Of a DNA stretch of 64,000 bases, positions 1 to 8,695 are shown one piece after another. The stretch spans positions 62,001 through 126,000 of the forward strand of contig JANQFV010000054.1 of the NCBI GenBank assembly GCA_028277645.1, given 5' to 3'. Made by a program: the position numbers and the translations under genes. How positions within the stretch are numbered: position 1 is the stretch's first letter; each line of letters opens with the position of its first letter. This DNA comes from Phycisphaerae bacterium (GTDB taxonomy: Bacteria; Planctomycetota; Phycisphaerae; UBA1845; Fen-1342). Under the pieces are notes generated by a model, which saw only the letters and a list, made by a program, of their open reading frames with translations, did no database searches and was not told the DNA's origin.

Positions 1-58
1 CCGGGTTTGACGCTCGCGCTCGTCTGACAGAAACTTGCCCGCAGAAGGAGGTGCTGAC

Positions 59-874
59 ATGCGAACGATGTGCATCACGCTGCTCCCGTCGATCGCCGCG
101 TTTGCCGTTTCCGCCGCAGTCGCTCAGGAACTCGTCAAGAGCCGTGACGGCGTCGCGGTCGGCTACAAAGATACCCCAATTCTGCCGTGGACCAAGTACC
201 ACAAACACGACCCGGATCGCCCGTTGCCGCCGCAGGTCCAGCCCGGGCGACCCAGCACGCAATCGGACGTCGGCACCGCACCCTCCGATGCCATCGTCCT
301 GTTTGATGGAACCGACCTCAACCGTTGGCAACCGAGCACTTGGCAGATCGAGAATGGGGAGCTCGTCGTCACGGAGGGAAACCTGGAATCACGACAGGCT
401 TTCGGCGACTGCCAACTGCACCTCGAATGGCAGGCCCCGAATCCGCCGCGCGGACCGCAGATGAACCGCGGCAACAGCGGCGTATACTTCATGAAGCGCT
501 ACGAGGTGCAGATCTTCGACTCGCATACCGAGAAGATCTACGCCGACGGCTCTGCCGCGTCCATCTACGGCGAGACGCCACCGCTGGTAAACGCCACGCG
601 GCCGCCTGGCCGGTGGCAGACGTACGACATCATCTTCACCGCGCCCCGCTTCAAGGACGGCAAGCTCGAGAAGCCGGCCCGCGTGACGATGCTCCACAAC
701 GGCGTGCTCGTACACCTGAACACGGAGATTCACGGCCCGTGTGCCTGGCGGGAAATCAAGCCGTACGAGCCGCACACCGCGCTCGAACCGTTCGTGTTGC
801 AGGCGCACGGAAACCCGGTGCGCTTCCGCAATGTCTGGATTCGACCGCTGGCGCCGGAAAAATCTGCCGAGTGA
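59..874 (+). CDS. Secreted DUF1080 (3-keto-disaccharide hydrolase-like) protein
   Basis: A 271-residue protein starting at ATG 59, chosen because AGGAGG lies just upstream at about 46-51 and the product then begins with a clean signal peptide ending near AAVAQE. An upstream in-frame TTG at 35 would bury the ribosome site inside the coding region. From about residue 85 it is one DUF1080 domain (jellyroll, concanavalin-like): 'IVLFDGTDLNRWQ', 'GNSGVYFMKRYEVQIFDS', then 'GRWQTYDIIFTAPRF' and a C-terminal 'RFRNVWIRPL'. Members of this family have recently been linked to hydrolysis of 3-keto-glycosides in the periplasm; the substrate here is unknown. It converges on the NamZ-like gene with only 24 bp between stops. 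A second, two-domain member of the family lies at 12322-13602. Confidence 0.85.
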   Translation: MRTMCITLLPSIAAFAVSAAVAQELVKSRDGVAVGYKDTPILPWTKYHKHDPDRPLPPQVQPGRPSTQSDVGTAPSDAIVLFDGTDLNRWQPSTWQIENGELVVTEGNLESRQAFGDCQLHLEWQAPNPPRGPQMNRGNSGVYFMKRYEVQIFDSHTEKIYADGSAASIYGETPPLVNATRPPGRWQTYDIIFTAPRFKDGKLEKPARVTMLHNGVLVHLNTEIHGPCAWREIKPYEPHTALEPFVLQAHGNPVRFRNVWIRPLAPEKSAE

Positions 875-898
875 GCGAAGTCGACGGCCGAGGATCGT

Positions 899-2119
899 CT
901 ATTTGTACAGGAGGTACTTCTTCCGGCGAGTTTCGAAGTCGCCGATGTCGTCTGCCCAGAACTGCGCGTAGTTCGTGGGTTCGGTCGTCGCCTTCACGCG
1001 GTCGAGCAATGCCTCGTTCACCAGCAGCCGGTTCACACGATCCACGTCGAACGCGTCAGGGAACAGGCCCTTCAGCTCACGCACAATCGACAGCCCGGTC
1101 TGCATCGGATCGAACGCATCGCGGTCGAGCAGCAGGATCTGGACGCCGCCACATTCCTGACCTTTGTGCTTGCTGGCGGTCGGTTTGAAGCGGTACGGAA
1201 GGAACCGAATACCCCGCAATCCGAGCTGATTCAGACGCCGGGCCAGACGGCGCTCGTCCATCCACGGGGCGCCGAAGCGCTCAAATGGTGCGTCCGTACC
1301 CCGGCCGACCGACAGATCGCAGGCCTCAATCAACCCGATCGTAGGATAGAGCGTCGCCTGCGTGAGCGAGCGCATGTTCGGCGACGGGTCGACCCAGGTC
1401 AGGAGCGTCTCGTCGAGCCACATGCTGCGCCGCCAGCCCTCCATCTTCACGACGTGAAGATCCACGCCGATGTTGCGCTCGACGTTGAACATGCGCGCCA
1501 GCTCGCCAATCGTCATCCCATGTACGAGGGGGATCGTGTGATAAGCCGTGAAGAGCCCGTCGCGATCGTTGAGCGGACCGAACACGCGTGTGCCGGTAAT
1601 GGGATTGGGGCGGTCGAGCACGACAAATCGCAGCCCGTGCCGCGCCGCCTCTTCCATTGCGAGTCCCATCGTGGAGATGTACGTGTAGAAGCGCGTGCCG
1701 ATGTCCTGGATATCGAACACGAGCGTATCAACGCCCGCCAGCATCTCCGCCGTCGGGCGGCGGGTCTCGCCGTAGAGACTGTACACCTTTAGCCCGGTCA
1801 GCGGATCGGTCGAGTCAGCCACACGCGCGTCCAGCACGCCCTTCAGACCGTGCTCGGGACTGAACAGCACCGCCAGCTTCACATGCGGCGCCTCGTGGAG
1901 CAGCTCGATCGTGGATCGTCCGAAGCGATCGAGTCCGGTGTGATTCGTGATCAGGCCAATCGTGTGGCCTTCGAGCGGCGCGAATTCGCTTTGAACGAGT
2001 ACGTCGATGCCGGTCAACACTTCGTCGCAGGGCTCATCCGCCCGCAGCGGAACTGCCAGCAGGTTGATCGCGAAAACCAGATACACTGTGTTTTTCAATG
2101 TTCGATGCTTGCGAGGCAT
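899..2119 (-). CDS. DUF1343 / NamZ-like exo-beta-N-acetylmuramidase
   Basis: A 406-residue secreted protein. Start ATG 2119 is chosen over an upstream in-frame candidate at 2191 because AAGGAG lies 8 nt before it and a signal peptide follows ('VYLVFAINLLAVPLRA'). The DUF1343 family includes NamZ, which removes terminal N-acetylmuramic acid from peptidoglycan fragments. Visible family motifs are 'GLITNHTGLDRFG', 'LFSPEHGLKG', 'DIQDIGTRFYTY', 'VLDRPNPI' and 'GRGTDAPFERFGAPW'. It is divergent from the transglutaminase/beta-lactamase-fold lipoprotein (66 bp between starts). With nagB, the ROK regulator and the M19 dipeptidase nearby, turnover of peptidoglycan amino sugars and peptides is a plausible shared theme; that link is an inference. 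Confidence 0.85.
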   Translation of the reverse strand: MPRKHRTLKNTVYLVFAINLLAVPLRADEPCDEVLTGIDVLVQSEFAPLEGHTIGLITNHTGLDRFGRSTIELLHEAPHVKLAVLFSPEHGLKGVLDARVADSTDPLTGLKVYSLYGETRRPTAEMLAGVDTLVFDIQDIGTRFYTYISTMGLAMEEAARHGLRFVVLDRPNPITGTRVFGPLNDRDGLFTAYHTIPLVHGMTIGELARMFNVERNIGVDLHVVKMEGWRRSMWLDETLLTWVDPSPNMRSLTQATLYPTIGLIEACDLSVGRGTDAPFERFGAPWMDERRLARRLNQLGLRGIRFLPYRFKPTASKHKGQECGGVQILLLDRDAFDPMQTGLSIVRELKGLFPDAFDVDRVNRLLVNEALLDRVKATTEPTNYAQFWADDIGDFETRRKKYLLYK

Positions 2120-2173
2120 TATCCGCGCTCCTTCGATTCGATGCCGACTTAAACCGGCGGCCACAGCAGATGG

Positions 2174-2179
2174 TACAAT
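2174..2179 (+). promoter_or_regulatory. Candidate -10 element suggesting a leaderless transcript
   Basis: TACAAT (5 of 6 to the sigma70 -10) ends 6 nt before the ATG at 2186, so transcription would start at or next to the start codon. No Shine-Dalgarno sequence precedes this ATG. The -35 region is weak, with no clear TTGACA-like hexamer at 16-18 nt. Confidence 0.3.
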
Positions 2180-2185
2180 CCGCGA

Positions 2186-4789
2186 ATGCAAACAAATTCC
2201 CCAACTATCGTACCGGAAATTTCACGAACGCCGAGCGCACTCGTGCTCCTGTTGCTGGCGTGTTCGCTGACGCTGCTTCCCGCCTGCACCGCACGGTGCG
2301 GCGACGTAAGCGCGCGTGCGACCACAGCAATCAATCGCGGCGATTTCCAACGTGCCGAGAGGCTGCTCCGCAGACACGTTGGTGCCGAAGGTGAATGCGC
2401 CAACGAATGCCGCTGGCTGCTCGAGCAGATGCGCCGCATTCGACTCGACCACCCCCTCGACGCCGATCAGATGCTCACGCGGCTGCGGAAATCGATTCCG
2501 GACGTCACTGAGGCCGATATCCGGCGCTGGACAAAGACGGGAACGCTGCAGCACCGCGTCATCGACGGCGAGGTGCGCTACTTCGGGCGCGCCGCCGGCA
2601 ATCTCATCCGCTTCTGCGACGAAGCTCGCCGCAGGCGGGTCACGTCACCGCAACGCGCGGGCTGGGAATTCGACCTCCCCGCGCATTTGATGACGCTGGT
2701 ATCGGAGGCGCAGGCGCGCGACGAAGCGCTGGTCCGTCCGGTGCGGCAGCGCGTGCGCTACGAGTTAGCCGTGAACCCGGATCACCCGCTGGTATGCCCG
2801 GGGGCCGTCGTTCGTTGCTGGCTGCCGTTTCCGCAGGAGTATCGCCAGCAGCAGCACGTTCGACTGATCAGCAGCAGTCCCGTGGGCGCGGAGATCGCAC
2901 CGACCAGCGCGCCGCAGCGCACCATATTCTTCGAACACACCATCGATGACTCGGCCGAATCACCTTGCTTCACAGCCGAATTCGAGTTCGTGACGTCTGC
3001 GTTCGTTCCGGATCTCGAAGCCGACCGCGTGCAACCGTACGACGCGGATAGCACGCTGTACCGCACGTTTACGGCGGAGCGACCGCCGCACATCGTTTTC
3101 ACGCCTGAGGTGCAGCGCATCGTGCAGGAGGTCGTTGGGGACGAGCCCAATCCACTGCTGCGCGCACGCCGCATTTTCCGCTGGGTGTCTGAGAACATCC
3201 CCTGGTGCGCGGAGATGGAGTACAGCACCATCCCCAACCTGTCAGCCAAAGGGCTGGCGGCCGACCGCGGAGATTGCGGCGTGCAGGGAATGGTGTTCAT
3301 CACACTCTGCCGCACCGCGGGCGTGCCGGCCCGCTGGCAGTCCGGCTGGCAAACCAAGCCCAACGACTGGAACATGCACGACTGGTCCGAGTTTTACGTC
3401 GAGCCATGGGGCTGGCTGCCGGCAGACGCATCTTACGGCCTGCAGATGCACGCTGATCAACGCGTGCGCGAGTTCTACTGCGGGCATCTCGATCCTTACC
3501 GTCTGATCGTCAACCTGGACTATGGCCGCACGCTGCACCCACCGAAGAGTGACTTCCGTAGCGAGCCGGCGGACTTCCAGCGCGGCGAGATCGAGATCGA
3601 CGGACAGAACCTCTACTACGACGAGTGGGACTGGGATCTGACACTGCGCACACTGCCCCCGGCGGACGGTCTGCCGGTGCTGGAGGAAGCGCTCGATGCC
3701 ATCATCCCCGACCTGCTCGTGGCCGACGATGTACCCGGCGCTGTCGTGCTGGTGGGGCGCAAGAGCGGCCACGAATACGAGGTCTGGCAGAAAGCGTATG
3801 GATTCGCCCAAACCGATCCGCAGCGCTTGCCCATGCCTGCGGATGCCATGTTCGATCTTGCTTCGCTGACCAAGCCGATCGCGACCGGCACAAGTCTGAT
3901 GCTGCTGGTCGAACGGGGCGACGTGCAACTCGACGATCGCGTCTGTGAATACCTGCCTGAATTCTGCAACGGAGCGAAAAGGGACATCACGATTCGCCAC
4001 CTGATGATGCACACTTCCGGATTGCCGCCGTACATCGGCCGCGCCAACCGTGAACGCATCATCGCCCAAGCCGGCTTCCCTTGCCCTGATGAAACGCGCG
4101 CCGCTGTTCGGTCGCTTGATCTGCGGCATTCGCCCGGCGAGCGCGTCACCTACAGTTGCCTGAACGCGATCGCGTGTGCCGAGATTGTCGAAGCTGTTTC
4201 CGGCCGGACGCTCGGCGAATTCGCTCACGAGCACATCTTCGAGCCATTGGGCATGACCGACACGATGTTCCTTCCGCCGCCTGAGCGGCAGGCACGCTGC
4301 ATTCCCACCACGCGCGCTGCCCGGGGAGGAAGCCCGGAGCACCTTCTCCGCGGCGAAGTTCACGACCCCCTGGCCGCGATGCAGGGCGGTGTATCCGGCA
4401 ACGCCGGCCTGTTCAGCACCGCCGGCGATCTGTCACGGTTTGCCCAGATGCTGCTCAATGGCGGTGAACTCCATGAGGCTCACATTCTGCAGCCCGACAC
4501 CGTCGCGGCCATGCTCCGCCCCGACGATGAGAATGCAGAGCGCGCCCTGCTGTGGGACTTGTACGTCGAGGATGACCCACAGGCGCCGTTCTCTATCGGC
4601 CACACGGGATATACCGGTACCGCGTTACGGCTTTATCCCGATCAGGGCGCGTACGCCATCCTGCTGACCAATCGCGTACACCCGGACGACGATGGCCGTG
4701 TTAAACATCTGCGCGCACAAACCTGGCGCACCGTGGAGCATGTGCTCGACATGCGACCATTGACCAATCTCACCCTGCTGCGGCCGTAA
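2186..4789 (+). CDS. Lipoprotein with transglutaminase-like and beta-lactamase-fold domains
   Basis: An 867-residue protein. The N-terminus carries a lipoprotein signal ('LLLLACSLTLLPACTARCG', lipobox Cys in LPAC). Residues about 180-430 hold a transglutaminase-like domain with a complete Cys-His-Asp triad: C364 in 'RGDCGVQGMVF', H398 in 'NMHDWSEFYV', D414 in 'WLPADASYG'. Residues about 490-850 are a serine beta-lactamase/D-alanyl-D-alanine carboxypeptidase fold with SxxK at S560-K563 ('ASLTKPIATG'), Y656 in 'YSCLN' (the usual YxN third residue is Cys) and the KTG-like 'HTGYTG'. Both domain types commonly act on peptides or peptidoglycan, so an envelope-bound two-activity hydrolase is likely, but the substrate is not determinable. 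It is divergent from the NamZ-like gene and converges on the acyl carrier protein gene. Confidence 0.85.
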   Translation: MQTNSPTIVPEISRTPSALVLLLLACSLTLLPACTARCGDVSARATTAINRGDFQRAERLLRRHVGAEGECANECRWLLEQMRRIRLDHPLDADQMLTRLRKSIPDVTEADIRRWTKTGTLQHRVIDGEVRYFGRAAGNLIRFCDEARRRRVTSPQRAGWEFDLPAHLMTLVSEAQARDEALVRPVRQRVRYELAVNPDHPLVCPGAVVRCWLPFPQEYRQQQHVRLISSSPVGAEIAPTSAPQRTIFFEHTIDDSAESPCFTAEFEFVTSAFVPDLEADRVQPYDADSTLYRTFTAERPPHIVFTPEVQRIVQEVVGDEPNPLLRARRIFRWVSENIPWCAEMEYSTIPNLSAKGLAADRGDCGVQGMVFITLCRTAGVPARWQSGWQTKPNDWNMHDWSEFYVEPWGWLPADASYGLQMHADQRVREFYCGHLDPYRLIVNLDYGRTLHPPKSDFRSEPADFQRGEIEIDGQNLYYDEWDWDLTLRTLPPADGLPVLEEALDAIIPDLLVADDVPGAVVLVGRKSGHEYEVWQKAYGFAQTDPQRLPMPADAMFDLASLTKPIATGTSLMLLVERGDVQLDDRVCEYLPEFCNGAKRDITIRHLMMHTSGLPPYIGRANRERIIAQAGFPCPDETRAAVRSLDLRHSPGERVTYSCLNAIACAEIVEAVSGRTLGEFAHEHIFEPLGMTDTMFLPPPERQARCIPTTRAARGGSPEHLLRGEVHDPLAAMQGGVSGNAGLFSTAGDLSRFAQMLLNGGELHEAHILQPDTVAAMLRPDDENAERALLWDLYVEDDPQAPFSIGHTGYTGTALRLYPDQGAYAILLTNRVHPDDDGRVKHLRAQTWRTVEHVLDMRPLTNLTLLRP

Positions 4790-4793
4790 AGAA

Positions 4794-4813
4794 AGCCCTG
4801 GCCTCTGAGGGCT
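4794..4813 (-). terminator. Candidate intrinsic terminator for the minus-strand operon
   Basis: AGCCCT and AGGGCT form a 6-bp stem with an 8-nt loop. Read on the minus strand the stem is followed directly by TTTCTTT, and it sits 20 bp after the acyl carrier protein stop, between two convergent genes. The stem is short, so the call is tentative. Confidence 0.45.
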
Positions 4814-4832
4814 GCACGACCGCGAGTCACGC

Positions 4833-5075
4833 CTACTTCAGATGGCCGGCGATGAAGTCTGCTGCGTCGGTGACAGTCTGCACCTCCAGCGCCTTCTCCT
4901 GGTCCATGTCGATATCGAACTCCGCCTCAAACCCCAGCACGAGCTCGACGCTCTGACTCGATTCTGCGCCCAAGTCAAAGATGAAGTTCGCCTCCGGACT
5001 GATCTCTGCGGGGTCCAATCCCAGAACACGACTGGTCACTTGAATGACACGATCGAGAGTCTCTTGGTTCGCCAT
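4833..5075 (-). CDS. Acyl carrier protein
   Basis: An 80-residue four-helix acyl carrier protein. GGGAG lies 9 nt before the ATG. The phosphopantetheine site normally reads DSL; here it is 'DLGAESSQSVELVLGFE', keeping the modifiable Ser but with Glu for Asp before it and Ser for Leu after it. The overall pattern otherwise fits the family, so it is probably functional but not the main fatty-acid ACP. It is the last gene of a four-gene minus-strand run, 34 bp after the ADP-forming acyl-CoA synthetase, with no fatty-acid synthesis genes adjacent. A specialised acyl carrier or loading role is an inference. Confidence 0.9.
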   Translation of the reverse strand: MANQETLDRVIQVTSRVLGLDPAEISPEANFIFDLGAESSQSVELVLGFEAEFDIDMDQEKALEVQTVTDAADFIAGHLK

Positions 5076-5109
5076 GTTGTCTTTCTCCCGTTTGCCAACT
5101 GTGCAGCAT

Positions 5110-7302
5110 CTAGTGGGCCGGAATTTCGTTGTTGTCCAGGCGTATGCGCACGTCCGCTACATGGCAGCCCTGCCCTTGCGGATGAACGATCAGTGGATTG
5201 ATGTCGAGTTCCGCGATGCGCGGGAAGTCGTGCGCTAGCTGCGATAACCGCTTCAACGCATCTTCCACGGCAGGAATGTCACTGGGTGCTTCGCCGCGGA
5301 GGCCCTCCAGCACACGAATGGTACGCAACTCGCGAATCATTTTGCCGGCGGCAGATTCCCGAATAGGCACGATCCGGAATGTGACATCCCGGAATGCCTC
5401 GACGTAAATGCCGCCCAGCCCGACCATCAGCATGTGCCCGAACACACGATCACGATTGATGCCGAGGATCATCTCCTTGCCGGCGGCGATCATCGGTCGA
5501 ACGAGGATACCCAGCAGATCCTCCTCAGAGATGTGGCGCAGCACATTATCACACATCGCGCCGTACGCCTGCCGGACCTGATCCGCGTCTTGCAGGTTCA
5601 GAATCACGCCGCTGACTTCAAACTTGTGGATGATCTTCGGCGAGACGACCCGCAGCACAGCCGGATACCCGAGCTCCTCGGCAAACTCGACGGCCTCGTC
5701 CGCCGACGTCGCCAGCCCGTGGCGCACCACAGGGAATCCATACGCCGCCAGTACGTCGAGCGCCTGCGGTTCGGGCAGGTAGCCGTCCGGTTCCGAGTGC
5801 AGAATGGCAGCCGCCGTCTCGCGATCAACGTCGAACGACTTGATGTCCGAAATTTCACGCTCTTTCCAACGCCGATACCAGCTCGCGTGCCACATCGCAT
5901 CGATCGCCCATTCCGGCAGGATGTAGTGGGGCACGTGGTGCTCCTGGAGGATTCGCACACCGTCGGCGACATCGCGCGCGCCCATGAACGAGCACGCCAG
6001 GGTCTTGCCGGCGGCGGCCGCGCGGTCTTTGAGTCCGCAAATCGTAGACGCCACCGAGCTGATGTCGGTCATCGACTGGGGGGTGAGAATCACGAGCACC
6101 TGGTCAGCCCCATCGTCGTCGAGAATGGCTTCGAGTGCGGCCGAATAACGGTCCGCGTGCGCATCGCCGATCAGGTCGACCGGATTGCGCAGGCTCGCCG
6201 TCGACGGGAGTGCGCGCTTCAGCTTCGCCTCGGTCTGCTCGGAGAATTGCGCGAGTTGTAGGCCGCGCGCGATCGCCGCGTCGGTCGCCATCACGCCCGG
6301 GCCGCCGGCGTTCGTGATGATCGCAACCCGATCGCTCTTAGGCAGAGGCTGATTGGCCAACAACTCCGCCGTGTTGAACATGTCCTCGATGGAGGAGCAG
6401 CGAATAATGCCGGATTGCTCGAAAACACCGTCGCACACCTCGGCACTTGCGGCCAATGCTCCGGTGTGGGATTGGGCGGCCGCCGCGCCGGCGGCGGTGC
6501 GACCGCCCTTGATCGCGAGGATCGGTTTCGGGTTTTCCTGCGACGCAGTGATCTCGCGCGCCGCCTTCATCAGCGCACGGCCACGCGTGATGTCCTCGAG
6601 GTACATCAGTATGACGGACGTCTGCGGGTCGGCTGCCAGGTATTGCAGGAGATCCACTTCGTCCACGTCGGCCTTGTTGCCGAGGCTTACGAATTTGGAG
6701 AATCCTATTCCGCGCCCGGCGGCGTAGTCGAGTACTGCCGTACACAATGCGCCGCTTTGCGAAAGGAATGCGATGCTCCCCACATCGGGCATCGCACGGG
6801 CAAAGCTGGCATTCAACCGAACACCGGGCTCGGTGTTGATTACGCCGAGGCAGTTCGGCCCGATCAGTCGCATGCCACCAACGGATGCAACCTCCCGCAG
6901 ACGCTCCTCGCGTTTCGCGCCCTTCGGCCCGATCTCGCGAAAGCCGGCCGAGATGATAATGGCGGCCTTTATGCTCTTCTCCTGGCATTGCGCCAGCGCT
7001 TTGTCACACACCGCACCGGGAAACACCAGAATCGCCAGATCAACCGGGTCGGGAATATCCAGGACGTAGTCGTAAGCCCGCACGCCAGCGATGTGCTTCT
7101 TGCGGGGCGCAACCGGGTAGACGACACCTTGGAACCGTCCGTCGATCAGATTCCGGAAGATGTCGTGGGGAACGGTCCCCGGCGTGTTCGTCACGCCAAG
7201 CACGGCGATCGACTCCGGCCGGAACAGCGCGTTGAGACCATCGCCGGCGCCGCGCTCGCGTTCACTCACTGCACTCATCGTCATCGTCGCATTCGCCGTC
7301 AT
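5110..7302 (-). CDS. ADP-forming acetyl/acyl-CoA synthetase (alpha-beta fusion)
   Basis: A 730-residue protein of the NDP-forming acyl-CoA synthetase family, which interconverts acyl-CoA + ADP + Pi with acid + CoA + ATP. Order: CoA-binding Rossmann domain (about 25-150, 'FRPESIAVLGVTNTPG'), two succinyl-CoA-ligase-like domains with the likely phospho-His in 'AQSHTGALAAS', then a C-terminal ATP-grasp domain (about 510-720, 'GYPAVLRVVSPKIIHK', 'LDINPLIVHPQG'). There is no GNAT domain, so it is not a Pat-type protein acetyltransferase. AAGGAGG lies 11 nt before the ATG at 7302. In anaerobes such enzymes often make ATP from acetyl-CoA, which fits the hydrogenase locus in this window; its operon partner, an ACP, is unusual. 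Confidence 0.88.
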   Translation of the reverse strand: MTANATMTMSAVSERERGAGDGLNALFRPESIAVLGVTNTPGTVPHDIFRNLIDGRFQGVVYPVAPRKKHIAGVRAYDYVLDIPDPVDLAILVFPGAVCDKALAQCQEKSIKAAIIISAGFREIGPKGAKREERLREVASVGGMRLIGPNCLGVINTEPGVRLNASFARAMPDVGSIAFLSQSGALCTAVLDYAAGRGIGFSKFVSLGNKADVDEVDLLQYLAADPQTSVILMYLEDITRGRALMKAAREITASQENPKPILAIKGGRTAAGAAAAQSHTGALAASAEVCDGVFEQSGIIRCSSIEDMFNTAELLANQPLPKSDRVAIITNAGGPGVMATDAAIARGLQLAQFSEQTEAKLKRALPSTASLRNPVDLIGDAHADRYSAALEAILDDDGADQVLVILTPQSMTDISSVASTICGLKDRAAAAGKTLACSFMGARDVADGVRILQEHHVPHYILPEWAIDAMWHASWYRRWKEREISDIKSFDVDRETAAAILHSEPDGYLPEPQALDVLAAYGFPVVRHGLATSADEAVEFAEELGYPAVLRVVSPKIIHKFEVSGVILNLQDADQVRQAYGAMCDNVLRHISEEDLLGILVRPMIAAGKEMILGINRDRVFGHMLMVGLGGIYVEAFRDVTFRIVPIRESAAGKMIRELRTIRVLEGLRGEAPSDIPAVEDALKRLSQLAHDFPRIAELDINPLIVHPQGQGCHVADVRIRLDNNEIPAH

Positions 7303-7383
7303 AGGACTTCTGGCCTCCTTCCTGAGTACGAATTCGTGCCTGCATCATCGCGGCCGAAGAACTGTTTGTGATTCGTCGATGAC

Positions 7384-8640
7384 TCAGCGCGCCGCGAACG
7401 CTTTTCGCGCCCGCGCGAGGTGTACGTTTCGGTCGTCCGCGGTCAGCTCATAAACGTGCCGCAGCAGCGCCTCGTCCATCTCGTGCATGTCCACTTTACG
7501 CCGGGACATCGCGATGCGCGCCGTCTTCAGCACGGTGCTGAGCCCGAAGCCCTTTCCAATCCGCCCACCCATGAACCAGGTGTACGGGGGGATGTACTTC
7601 GGCAGCGGAGCGCCTGTCGCCACCAGAATCGCCATTGTGCCGACAATGGTGCCCGTGTTTAGCAGCGTCCCGATGCTGGTCTTCACGTGGTCGCCGATGA
7701 AGCTGCCGACCTTGTTTGAGCCGGTGTCCAGCGACTTGCCGTTCATCGAAACACTGACCGCTGAGTAGTCGTTCTTGAGATCACTGTTGGTCGTCAGCGC
7801 CCCCAGGTTCACCCACTCGCCGACGTACGCGTGCCCAAGAAATCCGTCGTGGTACTTGTTTGAGTAACCGTGGATGATGCTCTCTTCGACTTCGCCACCC
7901 ACTCGGCACATCGGCCCGATGCTGCACCCTTCCCGAACCTTCGCGCCGAGCAGCACCGTGCCCGGCCCGACATAGCAAGGCCCCTCAATACGCGTGAACG
8001 GGTGCACCTCACACCCGGCCTCGATCGTAACTGGTCCTTCGCGCGTATCGATGCAGACGAACGGATGAACCTCCGCACCGGGACCGACGTAGAGTTGCTC
8101 ACGCGGTCCGAATACCACCGCGCTGGGGTGGACGTCACCTTGAACGCCGCGATGATCCGACGCTTCAAAATCGGCGACGAGCTCCTTGGGACTTGCCAGC
8201 ATAAGGTCCCAGATATACTCGAACCACGGACCCGAGTAATCGACGCGGTCCGCGTTCGTGGCGGCAGCAACCAGACCGTCATAATCAGCGATGCTCGCAA
8301 TGTCGGAACGTGTCCGCCATGCTGCCAGTCGGTCCCCGTGCCACAACGCCACGTTGCCGTTGGGCGGTTTCCAGTCGGCCCCGGCAACACGCGCGTTCAC
8401 GAACAGCGTCTCGTCACCACCGAGCCCACTCAGATCGTTGACGACGACGTCTGCGGCGCGCCGTTTCAACGTCGGCACTAGATAGTCGCGGACGAGATAC
8501 GCGCTCACCGCCTGGCCACACGCCCGCGTGATTTTCTCCGCCAGCGTCGTCGCACCGGTTTTCAGCTCGAAGACGCCGCGCAGCCAACTGATGGGCTGGA
8601 AGCGGTCAAACTGGTCATCTTCAAACACAACGAGTTTCAT
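7384..8640 (-). CDS. GlmU-family sugar nucleotidyltransferase with left-handed beta-helix
   Basis: A 418-residue protein. The N-terminal part ('MKLVVFEDDQFDRFQPISWL') resembles the short nucleotidyltransferase domain of the GlmU-related putative sugar nucleotidyltransferase family rather than classical GlmU. Residues about 190-380 form hexapeptide repeats of a left-handed beta-helix acyltransferase ('GPGTVLLGAKVREGCSIGPMCRVGGEV' region, split by 'NKYHDGFLGHAYVGEWVNLG'). The predicted role is making or modifying an activated amino sugar such as UDP-GlcNAc. It is 55 bp downstream of the ROK regulator in the same operon and shares a divergent promoter region with nagB, supporting amino-sugar metabolism. 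The exact sugar is unknown. Confidence 0.8.
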   Translation of the reverse strand: MKLVVFEDDQFDRFQPISWLRGVFELKTGATTLAEKITRACGQAVSAYLVRDYLVPTLKRRAADVVVNDLSGLGGDETLFVNARVAGADWKPPNGNVALWHGDRLAAWRTRSDIASIADYDGLVAAATNADRVDYSGPWFEYIWDLMLASPKELVADFEASDHRGVQGDVHPSAVVFGPREQLYVGPGAEVHPFVCIDTREGPVTIEAGCEVHPFTRIEGPCYVGPGTVLLGAKVREGCSIGPMCRVGGEVEESIIHGYSNKYHDGFLGHAYVGEWVNLGALTTNSDLKNDYSAVSVSMNGKSLDTGSNKVGSFIGDHVKTSIGTLLNTGTIVGTMAILVATGAPLPKYIPPYTWFMGGRIGKGFGLSTVLKTARIAMSRRKVDMHEMDEALLRHVYELTADDRNVHLARARKAFAAR

Positions 8641-8695
8641 GAACGATCTCCGAATCGATGGTCAATCACCGTCACGCTGACAAAGCGGTGGCGCG

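Noticed and set aside
7384..8640. Calling the beta-helix nucleotidyltransferase glmU
   Set aside because: The N-terminal domain is short and divergent from bifunctional GlmU, so only the family is claimed.
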